This document shows positions 1 through 7,863 of a DNA stretch of 64,000 bases, piece by piece. Below the pieces are notes generated by a model, which ran no database searches, was not told the DNA's origin, and was given only the letters and a program-made list of their open reading frames with translations. This DNA is from JAJCYK01 sp965212195 (GTDB lineage Bacteria; Bacteroidota; Bacteroidia; Cytophagales; Cyclobacteriaceae), in NCBI GenBank assembly GCA_965212195.1, contig CBDBUW010000002.1, positions 1 through 64,000 on the forward strand. The letters run 5' to 3'. A program made the position numbers and the translations under genes. The stretch's first letter is position 1. Each line of letters opens with the position of its first letter.

Positions 1-1
1 C

Positions 2-1483
2 ACCCGATCCTATAAAAAAGATGCTAAAGCTGCGCACTGGCAGTGCGACGGTAATACCGAATTCGAGATTGCCGCATCTGAACGAGACCAGCGGGGTACG
101 GATGTAATTTTACACATCAATGAAGATTCCCAGGAGTTTCTGGAAGAAGCACGCATTCAAGGCATTTTGGACAAGTATGCTAAGTTTCTTCCGGTAACAG
201 TCAAATTTGGTCAGAAAGACCAGAGTGTGGAAGACGGCAAAGACCAGGATGGAAAGGATAAGTACAAGACTGTAAAGGTTGATAATATCATTAACAATAC
301 CGCTCCCATCTGGACAAAAAACCCTTCGGAGCTCAAAGATGAAGACTACCTGAAATTTTACCAGGAGCTTTATCCTTTTTCAGATGAGCCACAGTTCTGG
401 ATCCATTTAAATGTGGATTACCCCTTTAACCTCACCGGGGTGTTGTATTTCCCACGCCTGAAAAAAGATTTTGAAGTACCTAAGAACAAGATCCAGCTGT
501 ATTCACGTCAGGTATTCATAACCGATGAGGTCAAAGATATCGTGCCTGAGTTTTTAATGCTGCTGCACGGAGTTATAGACTCCCCTGATATCCCGCTTAA
601 CGTATCCCGGAGTTTTCTGCAGTCTGATAGCAATGTGAAAAAGATCAATGCTTACATCACCAAGAAAGTAGCCGATAAGCTGGGCGAGCTGTTTAAAAAA
701 GACCGTGAGGCCTACCAGGAAAAATGGGGTAACATAGGCCTATTTGTTAAGTATGGGATGCTTTCTGAAGAAAAATTCCATGAGAAAGCCAAGGATTTTT
801 GCCTATTGAAAAATACCGAAGGCCAATATTTCACCTTGAATGAGTATGAAGAAAAAGTGAAGGTCAATCAAAAAGACAAGGACGATAAGAATATTTTCCT
901 TTATACAACCGACGCCGCGAAACAGGATAACTTTATTCAATCAGCCAATAGGCGGGGTTATGATGTGCTGGATATGCATGAGATCATAGACAACCACTGG
1001 ATCAATCACCTGGAACAAAAACTGGAAAATACCCAGCTTAAACGTGTAGATGCCGATACCATCGACAAATTAATCGATACCGGAGATAATCAGGAAAGTG
1101 TGCTGTCCGACGAAGACAAAACGATCTTGCAGGAAATCTACACCAAAGCTATCGAAAATCCGGCGCTTAACGTTGAAGTCAATTCATTAGCTCCAGATGA
1201 AATGCCGGTTACCATTACTATGCCGGAATTCATGCGTCGGATGAAAGATATGGCAGCAACTGGAGGAGGCATGCCATTCATGGGAAATATGCCGGACAGT
1301 TTTAATGTTTCCATTAATGCTAACCATCCCATGAGTGCTAAAATTTTAAAAGCCAAACGGGAGGACACCCGTGTAAAATTTGCCAAACAAGCTTACGACC
1401 TGGCGTTGTTGAGTCAAAACATGCTGGAAGGAGCTTCTCTGACCAAATTTATCCAACGCAGCGTGGAATTAGCCTCTAAATAA
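2..1483 (+). CDS. htpG: Chaperone protein HtpG (Hsp90 family), 5'-truncated by the window edge
   Basis: The frame is already open at base 2 and runs 493 codons to TAA at 1481-1483, so the start and most of the N-terminal ATP-binding domain lie outside the window. The visible part begins near the end of the N domain, with motifs HWQCDG, RGTDVILHI and EEARIQGILDKYAKFLPV, which are typical of Hsp90. The middle domain follows, with PLNVSRSFLQ and a YGM region, then the C-terminal dimerisation domain ending in LASK. HtpG is a cytosolic ATP-dependent chaperone dimer. A TTG at 167 also opens this frame, but homology continues upstream of it, so it is not the start. A charged Lys/Asp-rich insert (codons about 70-85) sits near the N-M junction. 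The next gene is convergent, only 3 bp away. Confidence 0.97.
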   Translation, partial: TRSYKKDAKAAHWQCDGNTEFEIAASERDQRGTDVILHINEDSQEFLEEARIQGILDKYAKFLPVTVKFGQKDQSVEDGKDQDGKDKYKTVKVDNIINNTAPIWTKNPSELKDEDYLKFYQELYPFSDEPQFWIHLNVDYPFNLTGVLYFPRLKKDFEVPKNKIQLYSRQVFITDEVKDIVPEFLMLLHGVIDSPDIPLNVSRSFLQSDSNVKKINAYITKKVADKLGELFKKDREAYQEKWGNIGLFVKYGMLSEEKFHEKAKDFCLLKNTEGQYFTLNEYEEKVKVNQKDKDDKNIFLYTTDAAKQDNFIQSANRRGYDVLDMHEIIDNHWINHLEQKLENTQLKRVDADTIDKLIDTGDNQESVLSDEDKTILQEIYTKAIENPALNVEVNSLAPDEMPVTITMPEFMRRMKDMAATGGGMPFMGNMPDSFNVSINANHPMSAKILKAKREDTRVKFAKQAYDLALLSQNMLEGASLTKFIQRSVELASK

Positions 1484-1486
1484 CCC

Positions 1487-2074
1487 TTACAGCAGGTACC
1501 GATCCAATACCGATATTGCTTCCCGGGGATTTTTGCCAAAAGTAAAAATCCCCTCGGGATGTCCTGCAGTAACCACAACTTTTCGATCGCGTAGATCATC
1601 TTGCGCATATAAGCGCCTGATCTCCACAGCCATCTCCGGAGTTCCATAGCCGGCACTTTGAGCAGTGGTAGGAACCTGCTGTAACAAGCTTTTCCATAAC
1701 TCCCGATGATGGATATGTATGACCACATTGATGTTACTATCCAAATCATAAAACATCGCATGAGACAAGGACTCACTGCTAGCGGGAGACATTCCCACAC
1801 TGGTTACCCGGTTCTCCCTCAAATTATAGTCCGTTACCAATGAAAAATGGTCCTTTGTTAGTTTAGAGATGCCCCCAGTAGCCGATCCAGTGATCAAAAA
1901 ATGCGGAGGACACCTTAGGCTTACATTGCCATATCCTACTCCATCAGGGTATGCACCAATCAATTTCCGAGCGTATAGGGGGTCTCTGATCTCCTCAAGC
2001 TTTCGCCAGGGCACTGCCTCGGCAAGAGGAGTTTGGTTCCAATGTTGCTGGAATTTTATATACCCTTCCTCCAT
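1487..2074 (-). CDS. Class II aldolase/adducin family protein, likely methylthioribulose-phosphate metabolism
   Basis: The 195-residue protein has the class II aldolase fold. Visible motifs are GNVS (49-52), TGSATG (62-67, phosphate loop), Glu101 in the position of the catalytic acid, metal-ligand histidines His120 and His122, and a third His172 in AGHPEG. Family members include fuculose-phosphate aldolase, ribulose-phosphate epimerase and MtnB. The start ATG (2074-2072) immediately follows the stop codon of mtnA with no spacer, so the two are almost certainly cotranscribed and translationally coupled. Because MtnA makes 5-methylthioribulose-1-phosphate, this enzyme is inferred to act on that product. 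It could be a dehydratase (MtnB) or an aldolase of the MTA/5'-deoxyadenosine salvage shunt; sequence alone does not separate these. No other methionine-salvage gene is present nearby. Confidence 0.85.
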   Translation of the reverse strand: MEEGYIKFQQHWNQTPLAEAVPWRKLEEIRDPLYARKLIGAYPDGVGYGNVSLRCPPHFLITGSATGGISKLTKDHFSLVTDYNLRENRVTSVGMSPASSESLSHAMFYDLDSNINVVIHIHHRELWKSLLQQVPTTAQSAGYGTPEMAVEIRRLYAQDDLRDRKVVVTAGHPEGIFTFGKNPREAISVLDRYLL

Positions 2075-3187
2075 TTATTGGGGCTTTTTTTCTGGGAACA
2101 GTTCTAAAATGGATTGTGCATTTGGCTGGCAAATCCCACGCTCCGTGATCAGGCGAGTGATGAGCCGTCCTGGTGTGACGTCAAAGGCATAGTTGACAGC
2201 TTCGCTGGAATCAGGGGTTAACAGAACCTGCTTTAGCTGCTGTTGATGCCAACCCTGGATATACTTGACCTCAGTACCGTCGCGTTGCTCAATGGGAATG
2301 TCTCGAATCCCATCTTCAATGGTCCAGTCAAAAGTGGAACTGGGTAATGCTACATAAAATGGGACCTGGTTGTCATGCGCAGCCAATGCTTTCAAATAGG
2401 TACCGATCTTATTGGCAACATCTCCGGTATAGGTGGTGCGATCTGTACCTACCATGACCATATCCACCTGTCCATGCTGCATCAGGTGTCCACCTACATT
2501 GTCAGAAATAACCGTATGTGGAACCCCATGCTGCATTAATTCCCAGGCAGTAAGCCGGGCGCCTTGATTTCGGGGACGGGTCTCGTCTACCCACACATGC
2601 ACCGGTATTCCCTGGTCATGAGCGCGATAGATAGGTGAAGTTGCGGATCCATAATCCACAAAAGCCAGCCATCCGGCGTTACAGTGAGTAAGGATATTTA
2701 CAGGTTCTCCTGATTTTCGTTCACTGATCTCCTGAATCAGTGGCAAACCGTGCATGCCAATACTCCGGCAATGTTCCGCATCTTCGTCGGCGATGTCCTG
2801 AGCGGTCTGTAATGCGGCGGCAATTTTCTCTGCTATACCCTCCGTTTCATCCAGGGCTTTTATTTGACGGTGTACCGCCCATGATAGATTTACCGCGGTG
2901 GGACGTGATCTCAATAATATTTCTGCCCTATGTTGAATGGCGCTAGAGAATTCGGGCTCGCCAGATGCCTCTATAGCGGCCAGGTACATCCCAAAACCAG
3001 CAGCGGCACCTATTAATCCCGCCCCGCGCACATGCATGTCTTTAATGGCTGTGCTCATCTCCGCTACCGTCGATATGGTTTCTACGGTGAATTCGTGGGG
3101 TAGATTGCGTTGATCAATAATACAAATCTTGGTGGTATCAGCCGGGTCCAGCCAAATGGTACGATAATGCCGGTTACCTATTTTCAT
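2075..3187 (-). CDS. mtnA: S-methyl-5-thioribose-1-phosphate isomerase
   Basis: The 370-residue protein matches the MtnA/eIF2B-like isomerase family. The N-terminal MHVRGAGLIGAAAGFG motif is at 51-66, catalytic Cys169 lies in ILTHCNAG, and catalytic Asp249 lies in MVGTDR, followed by GDVANKIGTY. The 80-residue spacing between the Cys and the Asp matches characterised members. It converts 5-methylthioribose-1-phosphate to the ribulose-1-phosphate in the cytosol, as part of methylthioadenosine salvage. It is the first gene of a two-gene minus-strand unit with the class II aldolase directly behind it. Neither the kinase MtnK nor the nucleosidase is in the window. Members of this family can also isomerise 5-deoxyribose-1-phosphate, so the physiological substrate is open. 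The ATG start at 3187 is well placed. About 150 bp upstream are non-coding and show no clear promoter match. Confidence 0.95.
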   Translation of the reverse strand: MKIGNRHYRTIWLDPADTTKICIIDQRNLPHEFTVETISTVAEMSTAIKDMHVRGAGLIGAAAGFGMYLAAIEASGEPEFSSAIQHRAEILLRSRPTAVNLSWAVHRQIKALDETEGIAEKIAAALQTAQDIADEDAEHCRSIGMHGLPLIQEISERKSGEPVNILTHCNAGWLAFVDYGSATSPIYRAHDQGIPVHVWVDETRPRNQGARLTAWELMQHGVPHTVISDNVGGHLMQHGQVDMVMVGTDRTTYTGDVANKIGTYLKALAAHDNQVPFYVALPSSTFDWTIEDGIRDIPIEQRDGTEVKYIQGWHQQQLKQVLLTPDSSEAVNYAFDVTPGRLITRLITERGICQPNAQSILELFPEKKPQ

Positions 3188-3309
3188 AGGCTTAAGTTAA
3201 AAAAAGCCTCTTAGCTTGAAAAAGAAATTAATTGCAGAGGTTACTTTTCCCCGTCAATTTGATTAACGGCAGTCTGGCATAGTTAGTGGACAAGGCCATG
3301 ACTAATTGG

Positions 3310-3333
3310 AGGACCCGGAGGCAACCGGGTCCT
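3310..3333 (-). terminator. Possible hairpin terminator behind lpdA
   Basis: A 9-bp GC-rich stem, AGGACCCGG paired with CCGGGTCCT and a 6-nt loop, lies just past the lpdA stop codon (3340-3342). The T-run lies on the plus-strand side of the hairpin and not on the side expected for lpdA. It is therefore either a weak terminator for lpdA or blocks plus-strand read-through. Confidence 0.4.
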
Positions 3334-3339
3334 TATTTT

Positions 3340-4734
3340 TTACAGGTGAATAACTTCGCCATAGGCTGCTGCTGCGGCTTCCATCACCGCTTCGGACATG
3401 GTGGGGTGCGGGTGCACGGTCTTAATAATTTCATGACCTGTAGTTTCCAGCTTTCGGGCTGCCACCACTTCGGCGATCATTTCCGTTACATTGGCTCCTA
3501 TCATATGTGCTCCTAACCATTCTCCGTATTTTGCATCGAAAATGACCTTTACAAATCCGTCTTTGCTGCCAGCGGCACTGGCTTTTCCCGAGGCGCTGAA
3601 AGGGAATTTTCCTACTTTGATCTCATATCCCGCTTCAATAGCCGCTTTTTCCGTATACCCTACCGAAGCTATTTCAGGGCTGCAATAAGTACAACCCGGC
3701 AGATTATTATAGTCCAGGGGCTCAGGATTCAATCCGGCAATCTTCTCGACGCAAATAATGCCCTCAGCGGAGGCTACATGAGCCAACCAGGGACCCTTTA
3801 TCACATCACCAATAGCATAAATACCCGACTGATTGGTAGCGTAATAATCATCAACCAAAATTCTGCCGCGATCCGTTGCGATTCCTTTTTCCTCCAAACC
3901 AATGCCTTCTATGTTGGCGGCCACGCCTACTGCCGATAACACGATCTCCGTATCTATTACTTCTTCACCTTTAGGTGTTTTCACATGGACCTTGCAGATC
4001 TTACCTTTGGTGTCTACCGAGGTTACTTCCGATTTAGTTTTTATGGTTATCCCGGATTTTTTAAAACTGCGTTCCAATTGCTTGCCCACTTCCTGATCCT
4101 CCACCGGTACAATTGTATCCAGGTACTCGACCAGAGTTACATCGGTCCCTATGGCATTGTAGAAATAAGCAAACTCTGATCCGATGGCACCACTGCCCAC
4201 TATGACCATATTTTTGGGCTGCTTACTAAGAACCATAGCTTCGCGGTATCCAATGATCTTCTTGCCATCTATGGGCATACCCGGCAGCTCATGGGATCTT
4301 CCTCCAGTTGCCACAATTATATGACCAGCCTCATAAACGGTTTTAGCACCTTTATCGTCCGTAACTTCTACCGTTTTGGCGGCACCCAGTGCCCCGTGAC
4401 CCACTAAATGATCGATCTTATTCTTTCTGAACAGAAACTGGATCCCCTTGCTCATACCATCCGCAACACCCCGGCTTCTTTTAACAATGGCTGCAAAGTC
4501 GGCCTTGGCGTCTTTGACCGCAATGCCATAATCTTCAGCATGATTAATATACTCAAAAACTTGAGCGCTTTTAAGCAAGGCCTTTGTGGGGATGCACCCC
4601 CAGTTCAGACATATACCCCCAAGTTCAGCCCGCTCTACTACCCCAACTTTCATTCCTAATTGGGAGGCGCGAATAGCTGCCACGTAACCTCCTGGCCCAC
4701 TGCCGATTACGATCAAATCATACTTAGATGCCAT
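3340..4734 (-). CDS. lpdA: Dihydrolipoyl dehydrogenase (E3)
   Basis: The 464-residue protein is a full-length flavin disulfide reductase. The FAD-binding motif GSGPGGY is at 11-17. The redox-active disulfide is Cys42/Cys47 in GGICLNWGCIPTK. A central NAD-binding GSGAIGSEFA segment and a GDV motif (second FAD contact) follow. The C-terminal catalytic His443-Glu448 pair lies in HPHPTMSE. It reoxidises the lipoyl groups of 2-oxoacid dehydrogenase and glycine-cleavage complexes in the cytosol, passing electrons to NAD. No E1 or E2 subunit is adjacent, so this is a stand-alone E3 that probably serves several complexes. A TAAATTTG promoter element lies 38 bp upstream of the ATG. Divergent fabG starts 182 bp away. 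Confidence 0.97.
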   Translation of the reverse strand: MASKYDLIVIGSGPGGYVAAIRASQLGMKVGVVERAELGGICLNWGCIPTKALLKSAQVFEYINHAEDYGIAVKDAKADFAAIVKRSRGVADGMSKGIQFLFRKNKIDHLVGHGALGAAKTVEVTDDKGAKTVYEAGHIIVATGGRSHELPGMPIDGKKIIGYREAMVLSKQPKNMVIVGSGAIGSEFAYFYNAIGTDVTLVEYLDTIVPVEDQEVGKQLERSFKKSGITIKTKSEVTSVDTKGKICKVHVKTPKGEEVIDTEIVLSAVGVAANIEGIGLEEKGIATDRGRILVDDYYATNQSGIYAIGDVIKGPWLAHVASAEGIICVEKIAGLNPEPLDYNNLPGCTYCSPEIASVGYTEKAAIEAGYEIKVGKFPFSASGKASAAGSKDGFVKVIFDAKYGEWLGAHMIGANVTEMIAEVVAARKLETTGHEIIKTVHPHPTMSEAVMEAAAAAYGEVIHL

Positions 4735-4771
4735 ATTTGATAGGTTTGAATTTCCAGAATGATAACGGATG

Positions 4772-4798
4772 CAAATTTAACCCATTTGTTCAGACAAA
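4772..4798 (-). promoter_or_regulatory. Putative Bacteroidota-type promoter for lpdA
   Basis: On the minus strand a perfect -7 element TAAATTTG (4779-4772) lies 38 bp before the lpdA start. A TTTG (4798-4795) sits upstream with a 15-nt spacer, shorter than the usual 17-23, so only the -7 element is convincing. Confidence 0.45.
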
Positions 4799-4916
4799 AA
4801 AATCCCGATTATGCAGAATGATCTAGTATAAACTGGAGATGGCTTTACAAAAAGCGTCGCAATTTTTTTTTGGTTGCGGAATGGTATATTTTTAGGCTCG
4901 TCAACAAAATGTCGCT

Positions 4917-5663
4917 ATGAAATTACTGGAAGGGAAAACCGCTCTCATAACAGGGGCCTCCAAAGGAATAGGACGTGCGGTAGCTCAGGAGTTTGCCCGA
5001 CAGGGAGCAAATGTGGCCTTCACCTACCTGTCAAGTGTGGAAAAAGGTGAAGCCCTTCAGCAAGAATTGCAGGCCGCAGGTGTCCGTGCTCAAGGATATC
5101 GATCCGATGCCTCCGACTTTGATGCTGCAGATAACCTGATTAAGCAAGTGGTGGAAGATTTCGGATCCCTGGACATTCTAGTTAATAATGCCGGCATCAC
5201 CCGGGATAATTTATTGATGCGTATGTCCGAGGAATCATGGGATGAGATCATGAATGTGAACCTGAAGTCAGTTTTCAATACCGTCAAAGCCGCCACCAGG
5301 ACCTTTATGAAGCAGAAGCAGGGGTCGATAATCAACATGACTTCGGTAGTAGGCCTGAAGGGAAATGCCGGGCAGGCCAATTATGCGGCGTCTAAATCCG
5401 GAATCATCGGATTCACCAAATCAGTGGCATTGGAGTTAGGTTCCCGGAATATTCGCAGCAATGCTATCGCCCCGGGATTTATTGAAACGGAGATGACGGA
5501 GCAGCTCGATGAAGACACTATAAAATCCTGGAGAGAAGCTATTCCATTAAAGCGTGGAGGCACTCCGCTGGATGTAGCCAATTGCGCTGTTTTTCTCGGC
5601 TCCGATCATTCTTCCTACATTACCGGTCAGGTCCTTCAGGTGGATGGGGGCATGTTGACCTAG
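4917..5663 (+). CDS. fabG: 3-oxoacyl-[acyl-carrier-protein] reductase
   Basis: The 248-residue protein is a classical short-chain dehydrogenase. It has the cofactor motif TGASKGIG (12-19), NNAG (90-93), and the catalytic Ser143, Tyr156 and Lys160 in the YxxxK arrangement. The C-terminal PGFIETEMT and ITGQVLQVDGG segments are characteristic of FabG. It performs the NADPH-dependent reduction of 3-oxoacyl-ACP in fatty-acid elongation in the cytosol. It stands alone, away from other fab genes, and is divergent from lpdA. FabG homologues are numerous in bacteria, so a dedicated role in another pathway cannot be excluded, but length and motifs are those of the housekeeping enzyme. Confidence 0.9.
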   Translation: MKLLEGKTALITGASKGIGRAVAQEFARQGANVAFTYLSSVEKGEALQQELQAAGVRAQGYRSDASDFDAADNLIKQVVEDFGSLDILVNNAGITRDNLLMRMSEESWDEIMNVNLKSVFNTVKAATRTFMKQKQGSIINMTSVVGLKGNAGQANYAASKSGIIGFTKSVALELGSRNIRSNAIAPGFIETEMTEQLDEDTIKSWREAIPLKRGGTPLDVANCAVFLGSDHSSYITGQVLQVDGGMLT

Positions 5664-5729
5664 GAGGAAGTCAGCGTCATACAAACCATTTTTGTCAATC
5701 CACGTTTGAATACTACCCTATAACCTCAT

Positions 5730-7808
5730 ATGGAAAGGTCGGCTCTGATTCTTGAACATTCTCCCTGGTTCGTACTGCTGTGCTTGCTGGTGGGAGCATT
5801 GGTGGCTTTTCTGCTCTATCGCCGTCCGGGCCCGTGGGGTAAGAAAATAAACTATTTTCTTACGGCATTCCGCTTCATACTGGTTTCTATCCTCTGTTTT
5901 TTACTAGTTGGTCCCATTCTTAAACAGTTTAAGAATCGCGTAGAAAAACCCTCGGTAGTGCTGGCAATCGATAACTCTTTATCGCTGGGCGAAGTAACGG
6001 ATTCTGTAGCTTTACAGCAAGATCTTCAGCGGGTCTGGGATCTCGGCACTTCGTTGGCGGACCTAAACCATGAAGTGGAATACCGCTCTCTGGAAAGCCC
6101 ACTGGAGTCTGATAACCCTCCTTCGTTTAACCACCCGCAAACCTCTTTGAATCAATTATTGACAGAGATCCAAACGGACTATGAGGGGCGTAATTTAGAA
6201 GCGGTGGTGCTGTTCAGCGATGGTATACATAATCAAGGCCTTTCACCGGTGTTCGTGCCTTACAGATTTCCCATACATACCATGGGCTGGGGCGATACGA
6301 TTCCCCAGAAAGATGTAAGGATAAAAGCCCTCCATTACAATAAAATCGCCTATCAGGGCAATGATTTTAAGGTGCGGGCTGAAATTTTAAATGAAGGATT
6401 TCAGAACCAACCTATACAAGTCAAGATCTTTGAGAACGGCAGGCTGCTACAAACTAAGAATCTTAACTTATCCTCCTCCCCGCAATTGTTAGAAACAGAT
6501 TTCCGAATCGAAGCCGCCCGTACAGGCCTAAAAGATTTCAGGGTGGAAATCCAGGCTTTGACCGATGAGTTTACCTTGAACAATAATGTACGCCATGCTT
6601 ATATCGATATCATTGAGGGCCAAAGGAAAATTCTGTTGGCCGCCCGCAGCCCCCACCCGGATATAAAAGCCATAAAAAGCGCTCTGGAGAATAACCAAAA
6701 CTATCAGGTCGATCTTTATATTTCAGATATCTCCAACCCGGAGTCCCAGGAGTATGACTTGTTGATCCTTCATCAACTCAGCCGCTTAGAGGCCAGTCGC
6801 GTGGTTGTTATATCGAACATGCTTCAGGCTGGAGTGCCGGTCTGGCATATTTTAGGTAGCAAAAGCAACATTCCGCGCTTCAATTCGGAAAACGACTTAC
6901 TGGAAATTATTCCTATCAACTTACAAAGAGATCAGGTAACCGCTCTTTTCAACAATGGCTTCTCTAAATTTCAGCTTTCACCCTCATTGCAGGAAATGAT
7001 CCTTCGGATTAACCCTTTGAATGTGCCCTTTGCCAATTATAAGCTTAGCGGAGGTGCAGAAGTACTGTTAAATCAGAAGGTAGGCAATTTGGGCACAGAC
7101 AACCCGCTTTTGGCGGTGATGGACGATGGAGATACCAAAACGGCAGTGCTGATCGGAGAAGGTATTTGGCAGTGGAGATTACAAGATTACGATTTCAATC
7201 AGAGTTTTACGCTTTTCGACGAGTTCGTGAGTAAATTGGTGCAATATCTTTCGACCAACGAAGATAAAAGCCGTTTTAAGGTGTATCCGGTAACCGGAGA
7301 ATTTCATATTAATGAACCGGTAAGAGTGGAAACGGAAGTGTACAATGAGATTTACGAGGAAACCTACGGACATACTATCGATCTAAATCTCAGAAGCTCT
7401 GACGGTCAAGTGTCGTCCTACAGCTATACTATTAGTGAAGGCAATAGTCAGTATAGAATTAGCGATTTGCCGGCAGGTGCATATTCATATAATGCCAGCA
7501 CTACCGTGGAAGGAGAAGTACTCACTAGCCGGGGACAATTCAGCATAACGGAATTGCAACTGGAATTCCTTAATTTGACTGCTGATCATCAATTACTGCG
7601 TAGCCTCTCCAGTAAAACCAACGGTAGATTTTTTAACAAGAATCAATGGGACAGCCTTAACAGCCTGTTAGTGGATAAACCCGCGCAAGGCATGATCTAT
7701 AGCGAAGAGGCGTTTCTACCCTTAATCAAATGGCCGTGGGCCTTTGCCATATTATTGATGCTGGTATCCACAGAGTGGTTTTTACGAAAATTTTATGGGT
7801 CCTATTAA
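5730..7808 (+). CDS. Membrane-anchored von Willebrand A-like domain protein, function unknown
   Basis: The 692-residue protein starts with two hydrophobic segments (about 13-30 and 43-63). A von Willebrand A-like domain follows: Asp81 in AIDNSLS fits the DxSxS metal site, and LFSDGIHN (Asp164) is the second metal-site loop. A long extracytoplasmic region comes next, probably with Ig-like and glutamine-amidotransferase-like folds, and a final membrane helix lies near 665-685 with a short cytosolic tail. This layout resembles the large membrane proteins of Bacteroidota found near BatA/BatB or MoxR genes, but no MoxR or DUF58 gene is present here. It starts 66 bp after fabG and precedes the penicillin-binding protein gene by 55 bp. 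A cell-envelope role is an inference. Confidence 0.7.
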   Translation: MERSALILEHSPWFVLLCLLVGALVAFLLYRRPGPWGKKINYFLTAFRFILVSILCFLLVGPILKQFKNRVEKPSVVLAIDNSLSLGEVTDSVALQQDLQRVWDLGTSLADLNHEVEYRSLESPLESDNPPSFNHPQTSLNQLLTEIQTDYEGRNLEAVVLFSDGIHNQGLSPVFVPYRFPIHTMGWGDTIPQKDVRIKALHYNKIAYQGNDFKVRAEILNEGFQNQPIQVKIFENGRLLQTKNLNLSSSPQLLETDFRIEAARTGLKDFRVEIQALTDEFTLNNNVRHAYIDIIEGQRKILLAARSPHPDIKAIKSALENNQNYQVDLYISDISNPESQEYDLLILHQLSRLEASRVVVISNMLQAGVPVWHILGSKSNIPRFNSENDLLEIIPINLQRDQVTALFNNGFSKFQLSPSLQEMILRINPLNVPFANYKLSGGAEVLLNQKVGNLGTDNPLLAVMDDGDTKTAVLIGEGIWQWRLQDYDFNQSFTLFDEFVSKLVQYLSTNEDKSRFKVYPVTGEFHINEPVRVETEVYNEIYEETYGHTIDLNLRSSDGQVSSYSYTISEGNSQYRISDLPAGAYSYNASTTVEGEVLTSRGQFSITELQLEFLNLTADHQLLRSLSSKTNGRFFNKNQWDSLNSLLVDKPAQGMIYSEEAFLPLIKWPWAFAILLMLVSTEWFLRKFYGSY

Positions 7809-7863
7809 AGGTTTAAAGATTAAAAAAACAATAAGCTCGGAAAGGTTATCGTTAGCGGGTTAG

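Noticed and set aside
1414..1800. Minus-strand open frame across the htpG end and the aldolase gene
   Set aside because: It overlaps two genes with clear homology in other frames and has cysteine/tryptophan-rich random composition.
3188..3339. Possible SAM-type riboswitch upstream of mtnA
   Set aside because: The 150-bp gap shows no conserved riboswitch core that I can recognise, only short A/T runs.
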